Positions 4,980 through 11,037 of a stretch of 11,037 bases of DNA are shown piece by piece (the first letter of the stretch is position 1; the number at the start of each line of letters is the position of its first letter). The stretch spans positions 1 to 11,037 of the forward strand of contig JAHFGZ010000031.1 of assembly GCA_023247155.1 (NCBI GenBank), written 5' to 3'. The notes under the pieces are model-generated. The model saw nothing but the letters and a program-made list of their open reading frames with translations. It was not told where the DNA came from and ran no database searches. This DNA is from Candidatus Omnitrophota bacterium. GTDB lineage: Bacteria; Omnitrophota; Gorgyraeia; Aquiviventales; Aquiviventaceae. The translations under genes and the position numbers were made by a program.

Positions 4980-6230
4980 ATGACGCGCAAGCTCGTGGTC
5001 CAGAAATACGGCGGCAGCTCCGTCGCCAACCCCGAGCGGATCACGCGGGTCGCGCAGCGGGTCGTGGACACCAAGCGCGCCGGCACGGACGTGGTCGTCG
5101 TCGTCTCCGCGCTGGGCGACACCACGGACGAGCTCGTCCAGCTCGCCGCCCAGGTCAGCCGCAGCCCCGCCGAGCGGGAACTGGACATGCTCATGGCGAC
5201 CGGCGAGCAGGTCTCCGTCGCGCTGCTGGCCATGGCCATCCACGAGCTGGGGGAGGATGCCGTGTCGTTCACCGGGGCCCAGGTCGGCATCCTGACGGAC
5301 GGGACGCACACGCGGGCGAAGCTCGTGGACATCAACACCCAGCGGATCGTCCGGGAGCTGGCCAAGCGCCGCATCGTCATCGTCGCGGGGTTCCAGGGGG
5401 TGAACCTCAACCAGGACATCACGACGCTGGGCCGCGGCGGCTCCGACCTGACCGCCGTCGCCCTCGCCAAGGCGCTGCAGGCGGACGTCTGCGAGATCTT
5501 CACCGACGTCGAGGGCATCTACACCGCGGACCCGCGCATCGTGCCGCAGGCGCGCAAGCTCCCGGCGATCAGCTACGACGAGATGCTGGAGATGGCCTCG
5601 CTGGGCGCCCAGGTGATGCAGGCGCGGTCCATCTTCGTCGCCAAGCGGTTCAACATCCCCATCCACGTCCGGTCCAGCTTTTCACTACGGGAGGGCACGA
5701 TGATCCAGCGGTCGGTCCAGGCCATGGAAGACATCGTCGTCAGCGGCGTGACGCTGCAGAAGGACGAGGCCAAGGTCACGATCCGGGACGTCCCGGATCG
5801 GCCCGGCATGGCGGCGGAGATCTTCCGCGAGCTGGCGGCCAAGGGCGTCAACGTGGACATGATCGTGCAGAACGTCAGCCGCGAGGGCTCGACGGACCTC
5901 TCGTTCACCGTCGTCAAGGGCGACCTGCCGGCGACGCTGCGCGTCGCCCGGAGCGTCTCGCACCGCATCGGGGCGGGGGAGGTCACCACCGATGAGGGGG
6001 TGGCCAAGCTCTCCATCGTCGGGATCGGGATGCGCAGCCACTCCGGGGTGGCGGCGAAGATGTTCGAGGCGATGGCCCGCGAGCGCATCAACATCGAGAT
6101 GATCTCCACCTCCGAAATCAAGATCTCCTGCGTCATCCGCAAGGCCCATGCCGAGCGGGCGGTGCGGGCGGTCCACCGCGCCTTCGGCCTCAGTTCCGGT
6201 GTCAGGCACCCCGCGACGCAACGCCGATAG
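4980..6230 (+). CDS. lysC: Aspartate kinase with two ACT domains
   Basis: Phosphorylates aspartate to 4-aspartyl phosphate, the first step toward lysine, methionine and threonine; cytosolic. In 416 residues the kinase domain shows KYGGSS (9-14), VVSALGDTTD, ATGEQVS (73-79), SFTGAQ (96-101), GRGGSDLTAVALA and FTDVEGIYTADPR. EMLEMASLGAQVM follows. Two C-terminal ACT domains follow (about 263-330 and 340-403, with DRPGMAAEIF and GIGMRSHSGVAAKMF), the usual site for lysine or threonine feedback. It begins 4 bp after the previous stop; GAGG at 4974-4977 is too close to be a good ribosome site, so coupling is likely. The last 11 residues (SGVRHPATQRR) are encoded by a palindromic element and are not family sequence, so the natural C-terminus was probably near residue 405. 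Confidence 0.97.
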   Translation: MTRKLVVQKYGGSSVANPERITRVAQRVVDTKRAGTDVVVVVSALGDTTDELVQLAAQVSRSPAERELDMLMATGEQVSVALLAMAIHELGEDAVSFTGAQVGILTDGTHTRAKLVDINTQRIVRELAKRRIVIVAGFQGVNLNQDITTLGRGGSDLTAVALAKALQADVCEIFTDVEGIYTADPRIVPQARKLPAISYDEMLEMASLGAQVMQARSIFVAKRFNIPIHVRSSFSLREGTMIQRSVQAMEDIVVSGVTLQKDEAKVTIRDVPDRPGMAAEIFRELAAKGVNVDMIVQNVSREGSTDLSFTVVKGDLPATLRVARSVSHRIGAGEVTTDEGVAKLSIVGIGMRSHSGVAAKMFEAMARERINIEMISTSEIKISCVIRKAHAERAVRAVHRAFGLSSGVRHPATQRR

Positions 6231-6290
6231 CGGGGAGCCAGACACCGGCGACGCGGGCCGACGCCGGAGCATCTCCCGGTGCCAGGCGCT
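6196..6290. repeat. REP-like palindrome covering the lysC stop, plus a degenerate extra core
   Basis: Arms 6196-6214 and 6230-6248 pair at 17 of 19 positions (two A/A mismatches) around a 15-base loop; the lysC stop TAG is at 6228-6230. The core GGTGTCAGGCACC (6198-6210) appears again inverted within 6235-6246. A degenerate direct copy follows, GGTGCCAGGCGCT (6278-6290). GGTGTCAGGCACC-type motifs are, from general knowledge, dispersed palindromes in several bacterial phyla. No U-run follows, so this is not a classical terminator. The 108-bp lysC-cimA gap holds nothing else I can identify. Confidence 0.75.
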
Positions 6291-6338
6291 TCACCACCGA
6301 CATCCAACCGTGAAGAGCCAGGCCCCAGCGGACTCACC

Positions 6339-7904
<1,566 letters not shown>

Positions 7905-7907
<3 letters not shown>

Positions 7908-7920
7908 CGGGACCCCGTCA
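7905..7920. repeat. Short perfect palindrome at the cimA stop
   Basis: TGACGG-GACC-CCGTCA forms a 6-bp stem with a 4-base loop, and its first three bases are the cimA stop codon. It fills most of the 21-bp gap before valS. No U-run follows. It may be a translational or stability element; it could also be chance in GC-rich DNA. Confidence 0.5.
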
Positions 7921-7928
7921 ACGCGCCC

Positions 7929-10571
7929 ATGTCCGCGCTCCCCCCGCAGTACAACCCCAAGGATGTCGAAGAAGCCCGCTATCAGTGGTGGGAGTCCCAG
8001 GGCTTCTTCCGCGCCGATCCGGACCCGAAGCGCACACCGTACACCATCGTGATCCCGCCGCCCAACGTGACGGGCATCCTCCACATGGGCCACGCGCTCA
8101 ACAACACCATCCAGGACATCCTCATCCGGTTTGCGCGCATGCAGGGACGCAACGCCCTCTGGGTCCCCGGCACCGACCATGCCGGCATCGCCACGCAGAA
8201 CGTCGTCGAGAAGGCGCTGGCCAAAGAAGGGAAGACGCGGCAGGATCTCGGGCGCGAGGCATTCCTCAAGCGCGTGTGGGAATGGAAGGAGCAATACGGC
8301 CACACCATCCTCTACCAGCTCAAGCGCCTGGGCGCCTCCTGCGACTGGCGCCGGACCCGCTTCACCATGGACGAGGGGCTCTCCGAGGCGGTCCTCGAGG
8401 TGTTCGTCCGGCTCTACGAGAAGGGGCTGATCTACCGCGGGAACTACATCATCAACTGGTGCCCCCGATGCCAGACCGCCCTCGCCGATGAGGAGGCCCC
8501 GCGCACCGAGACGCAGGGCAAGCTGTATCACATCCGATACCCCTTGGCCGAGGGGAAGGGGCACATCGAAGTGGCCACGACCCGGCCGGAGACGATGCTG
8601 GGCGACACCGCGGTCGCCGTCCACCCGAAGGACAAACGGTACAACGCGCTCATCGGCCGGCACGCCCTCCTGCCGCTCGTGAACCGGAAGCTGCCCATCA
8701 TCGCCGACGAGGCGGTGGACCGGGAGTTCGGCACCGGGGCGGTGAAGGTCACCCCGGCCCACGACCCGGTGGACTTCCAGCTAGGGAAGAAGCACCGCCT
8801 TGAGTTCCTCAACGTGATGACCGACGACGCGAAGATGACGAATGTGCCGAAGCCTTACGAGGGGCTGGACCGGCTCGACTGCCGCAGCAAGCTCATCGTG
8901 GACCTGGAGAAAACCGGGGTACTGGGCGCCATCGATGAGCACGTCCACAACGTCGGCCACTGCTACCGGTGCCACACGGCGGTGGAGCCGCGCCTGTCCC
9001 CGCAATGGTTCGTCCGGATGAAGCCGCTGGCCCAGCCAGCCATCAAGGCGGTCAAAAACGGCACGATCAAGTTTGTCCCGGCGCGGTGGACCAAGGTGTA
9101 CCTCAACTGGATGGAAAACATCCAGGACTGGTGCATCAGCCGCCAGATCTGGTGGGGCCACCGGCTGCCGGTCTGGTACTGCGACGCCTGCCGGCAGCGC
9201 GGCAGGCCTGGCGTCATCGTGTCCAAGACCCCGCCGGCGAGCTGCCCGACCTGCAAGGCGGAGCCGCTTCGGCAGGACGAGGACGTGCTGGACACCTGGT
9301 TCTCCTCGTGGCTGTGGCCGTTCTCCACGCTCGGCTGGCCGAAGCAGACCAAGGAGCTGGCCGCTTTCTATCCGACCGATACGCTCGTCACCGCGCAGGA
9401 GATCATCTTTTTCTGGGTGGCGCGCATGATCATGGCCGGTTACTTCTGCATGAAGCAGCCGCCCTTCACGACGGTCTCCATCCATGGCACGGTGCGGGAC
9501 ATCACCGGGAAGAAGATGTCGAAGTCGCTGGGCAACATCATCGACCCGCTGGAGATGATCGGCCGGTACGGCACCGACGCGCTGCGCTACACGCTCGTGA
9601 CCGCCACCGCCATCGGCCAGGATATCTTCCTCTCGGAGGAGCGCTTCGCCGCCGGCCGCAACTTCGCCAACAAGCTCTGGAACGCGACCCGTTATCTGCT
9701 ATCACAGGGCCCGGCACCGGCATCGGTGCCGCAGGCTCAGACAATCGCTGACCGGTGGATCCTGTCGCGCCTTCAGCGCACCGTCAAGCAGGTAACCGCT
9801 GCCCTTGAGGCCATGCTGTTCAATGAGGCGGCCTCAGGCCTTTACGATTTTCTCTGGCACGATGTGTGCGACTGGTACATTGAAATATCCAAGTATGTCC
9901 AGCCGGCTGAAAAGGAAAATAGCCGCGCGGTGCTTGCCCATGCGCTGGAGGTTTCGATGCGGCTGCTTCATCCATTCATGCCGTTTGTCACCGAGGAGCT
10001 GTGGCAGCAACTACGACTCGCCGGCAGCAAGCCTTCGATCATGGTCTCTGCGTGGCCGGCTCCTGACAAGCAGCTCGTGGATACGAAGGCCGAAGCCCAG
10101 TTTGAGCGCTTCAAGGCGGTGGTGACTTCCATCCGCACAACCCGCGCTGAGCTGAACGTGCCCAGCGACCACAGAACACCGGTGGTGTGGGTGGTCAGCA
10201 AAGACGCAGCCATCCGTCGCTTCTTCGACGACCACAAGACATGGCTGCAAGCGCTGGCCCACGTGCATGAAGTTGCGGCACTGCAAGACGTTCGAAAGCA
10301 GCGGGACGCAACCACCGCAGTCCTTGACGGTGTGGAAGTGGTGATTCCTCTTGGCGGATTGATCGACGTTCAGAAAGAAACCAAGCGGCTCCAGCAGAAG
10401 GCAGCTGAGAAGATGAATGACATTGCGCGCACCGAGGCCCGCCTGAACAACCCGCAATTCGCCAGCAAGGCCCCGGTAGAGGTCATCGAGCAGACCCGCA
10501 ACCAGCTGGCACAGGCGCAAGAGACGCTCAAAAAGCTCCATGAGTATTTGTCCGTCCTGCAGTCGATGTAG
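7929..10571 (+). CDS. valS: Valyl-tRNA synthetase
   Basis: Class Ia synthetase that charges tRNA-Val in the cytosol. The 880 residues show all expected parts. PPPNVTG with HMGH (52-55, HIGH-type) is followed by GTDHAGIATQ and an editing domain with TTRPETMLGDTAVAVHP. Zinc-type cysteine pairs occur in WCPRC, HCYRC, YCDAC and SCPTC. DEDVLDTWFSSWLWPFS follows, then KMSKS (529-533). The anticodon-binding domain contains ADRWILSRL and CDWYIEISK. A basic coiled coil occupies about 815-880, the C-terminal tRNA-binding arm typical of ValRS. The start fits the family. From about codon 588 the codon use changes sharply: 3 of 94 codons end in A or T before, against 31 of 100 after. The switch is at the catalytic/anticodon domain border and no frame is lost. 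Probably part of the operon; the cluster links branched-chain synthesis with valine charging. Confidence 0.97.
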   Translation: MSALPPQYNPKDVEEARYQWWESQGFFRADPDPKRTPYTIVIPPPNVTGILHMGHALNNTIQDILIRFARMQGRNALWVPGTDHAGIATQNVVEKALAKEGKTRQDLGREAFLKRVWEWKEQYGHTILYQLKRLGASCDWRRTRFTMDEGLSEAVLEVFVRLYEKGLIYRGNYIINWCPRCQTALADEEAPRTETQGKLYHIRYPLAEGKGHIEVATTRPETMLGDTAVAVHPKDKRYNALIGRHALLPLVNRKLPIIADEAVDREFGTGAVKVTPAHDPVDFQLGKKHRLEFLNVMTDDAKMTNVPKPYEGLDRLDCRSKLIVDLEKTGVLGAIDEHVHNVGHCYRCHTAVEPRLSPQWFVRMKPLAQPAIKAVKNGTIKFVPARWTKVYLNWMENIQDWCISRQIWWGHRLPVWYCDACRQRGRPGVIVSKTPPASCPTCKAEPLRQDEDVLDTWFSSWLWPFSTLGWPKQTKELAAFYPTDTLVTAQEIIFFWVARMIMAGYFCMKQPPFTTVSIHGTVRDITGKKMSKSLGNIIDPLEMIGRYGTDALRYTLVTATAIGQDIFLSEERFAAGRNFANKLWNATRYLLSQGPAPASVPQAQTIADRWILSRLQRTVKQVTAALEAMLFNEAASGLYDFLWHDVCDWYIEISKYVQPAEKENSRAVLAHALEVSMRLLHPFMPFVTEELWQQLRLAGSKPSIMVSAWPAPDKQLVDTKAEAQFERFKAVVTSIRTTRAELNVPSDHRTPVVWVVSKDAAIRRFFDDHKTWLQALAHVHEVAALQDVRKQRDATTAVLDGVEVVIPLGGLIDVQKETKRLQQKAAEKMNDIARTEARLNNPQFASKAPVEVIEQTRNQLAQAQETLKKLHEYLSVLQSM
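9713..9730. repeat. Palindrome in the ValRS linker codons
   Basis: GGCACCG-GCAT-CGGTGCC is a perfect 7-bp stem with a 4-base loop. It encodes the Ala/Pro-rich linker (residues about 594-602) between the catalytic core and anticodon-binding domain, and sits just inside the left edge of the lower-GC tract. It resembles the GGTGCC-type core seen after lysC. Confidence 0.5.
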
Positions 10572-10574
10572 GAG
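10570..10574 (+). promoter_or_regulatory. Ribosome binding site for nadC
   Basis: AGGAG lies 5 bases before ATG 10580 and overlaps the valS stop TAG. It is the clearest Shine-Dalgarno sequence in the window and fixes the nadC start. Confidence 0.75.
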
Positions 10575-10579
10575 TGCGC

Positions 10580-11037
10580 ATGCGGCCGCTCCCTCCCCAG
10601 ACGCTTCGGCCATTGATCCTCCAGGCATTGCGCGAGGATGCCGCCTCCCGTGACGTGACGTCGCGCGCGGTGATCCCGCCAGAGCTGAGGATCCGCGCCC
10701 GCATAGTTTCAAAAGCCCGAGGAGTCGCCGCCGGCATCGAACTCGCTGCGCTGACGTTCACCACGCTGGACCCCTCGCTGCGTTGTCGGCTCCATCGCCG
10801 CAGCGGCGCGCCGCTTGCGCCGGGCATGCCGATCCTCACGGTCGAGGGCCGCGCCCGCTCCATCTTCGCGGCCGAACGGGTCGCCCTCAACCTCCTCGGG
10901 CACCTCTCCGGCATCGCGACGCTCACCCGCGCCTACGTCCGTCGCGTCCGCGGCACCCGCGCCATCATCCTGGACACCCGCAAGACGCTGCCGGGATTGC
11001 GGACCCTTGAACAGTGCGCGGTCCGCGCGGGCGGCGG
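10580..11037 (+). CDS. nadC: Nicotinate-nucleotide pyrophosphorylase (carboxylating), 3'-truncated by window edge
   Basis: Converts quinolinate and phosphoribosyl pyrophosphate to nicotinate mononucleotide in de novo NAD synthesis; cytosolic. The first 152 residues of a family about 280 long are present, running off the right edge without a stop. Visible motifs: LREDAASRDVTS (17-28), KARGVAAG, LTVEGRARSIFAAERVALNLLGHLSGIAT (E99-R100 with the substrate-binding arginine), and LDTRKTLPGLR (131-141) with the TRK substrate-contact motif. The next motif reads EQCAVRAGG, where most family members have a lysine at the Gln145 position. The start is fixed by AGGAG at 10570-10574, 8 bp after valS. Codon use is mixed in the first 56 codons and then becomes strongly GC-rich. 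It is functionally unrelated to the amino acid genes and probably just the downstream operon member. Confidence 0.94.
   Translation, partial: MRPLPPQTLRPLILQALREDAASRDVTSRAVIPPELRIRARIVSKARGVAAGIELAALTFTTLDPSLRCRLHRRSGAPLAPGMPILTVEGRARSIFAAERVALNLLGHLSGIATLTRAYVRRVRGTRAIILDTRKTLPGLRTLEQCAVRAGG

Larger units (their letters stand above)
9690..10740. other. Lower-GC tract across valS 3' end and nadC 5' end
   Basis: By hand count, A- or T-ending codons rise from 3 in 94 (9411-9692) to 31 in 100 (9711-10010), and stay frequent through the valS end. They are still about 15 in the first 56 codons of nadC, then fall again after about 10740. Codons such as CTT, GAA, AAT, ATA, CGA and AAA, nearly absent upstream, become common. 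The ends are approximate. Reading frames and protein motifs run through unbroken, as expected for homologous replacement by related DNA or for an assembly join between strains. Confidence 0.7.

Noticed and set aside
6279..6338. Earlier ATG start for cimA
   Set aside because: The extra 20 residues come from repeat-like intergenic DNA and have no family counterpart; MTQIELYDTTLRDG at 6339 is the expected N-terminus.

Overview
The window is a GC-rich bacterial chromosome segment in which every convincing gene lies on the + strand. It reads as one compact biosynthetic cluster: gpsA (5' end missing) - tRNA-Pro region - hom - thrC - apgM-like - lysC - cimA - valS - nadC (3' end missing). Third codon positions are almost all G or C, so most long antisense frames are composition shadows. 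The gene order and the many gene-junction palindromes suggest a bacterium from a poorly cultured or candidate lineage, for example a high-GC Omnitrophota-like or delta-proteobacterium-like genome. I cannot fix the phylum from sequence alone.

Layout. (1) Positions 1-878: GpsA, phospholipid precursor synthesis. (2) 879-1273: a sigma70-like promoter overlapping the gpsA stop, then a nested structure. An intact tRNA-Pro(GGG) sits inside a second tRNA-Pro copy that is interrupted by palindromic inserts. (3) 1274-6230: homoserine dehydrogenase, threonine synthase, a degenerate ApgM-type protein in the place where a homoserine kinase would be expected, and aspartate kinase. (4) 6339-7907: citramalate synthase, the threonine-independent entry to isoleucine. 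(5) 7929-10571: valyl-tRNA synthetase. (6) 10580-end: quinolinate phosphoribosyltransferase (NAD synthesis).

How the genes work together. LysC makes aspartyl phosphate, the common precursor of Lys, Met and Thr. Hom commits the branch to homoserine and ThrC finishes threonine. The homoserine kinase step between them has no classical ThrB here; only the ApgM-like protein fills the slot, and it appears to have lost its catalytic residues. CimA supplies 2-ketobutyrate for isoleucine from pyruvate and acetyl-CoA, and ValRS charges the sister branched-chain product valine. Spacing is tight (4-bp overlap thrC/apgM, 4 bp apgM-lysC, 21 bp cimA-valS, 8 bp valS-nadC), consistent with an operon.

Unusual features. 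The main ones are the tRNA-inside-a-tRNA structure, repeated placement of palindromes at gene edges (hom-thrC gap, thrC N-terminus, lysC C-terminus, cimA stop, ValRS linker), the apparently dead ApgM paralogue, and a roughly 1-kb tract of lower GC covering the 3' third of valS and the start of nadC. No CRISPR array, transposase gene, phage gene or defence gene is visible.
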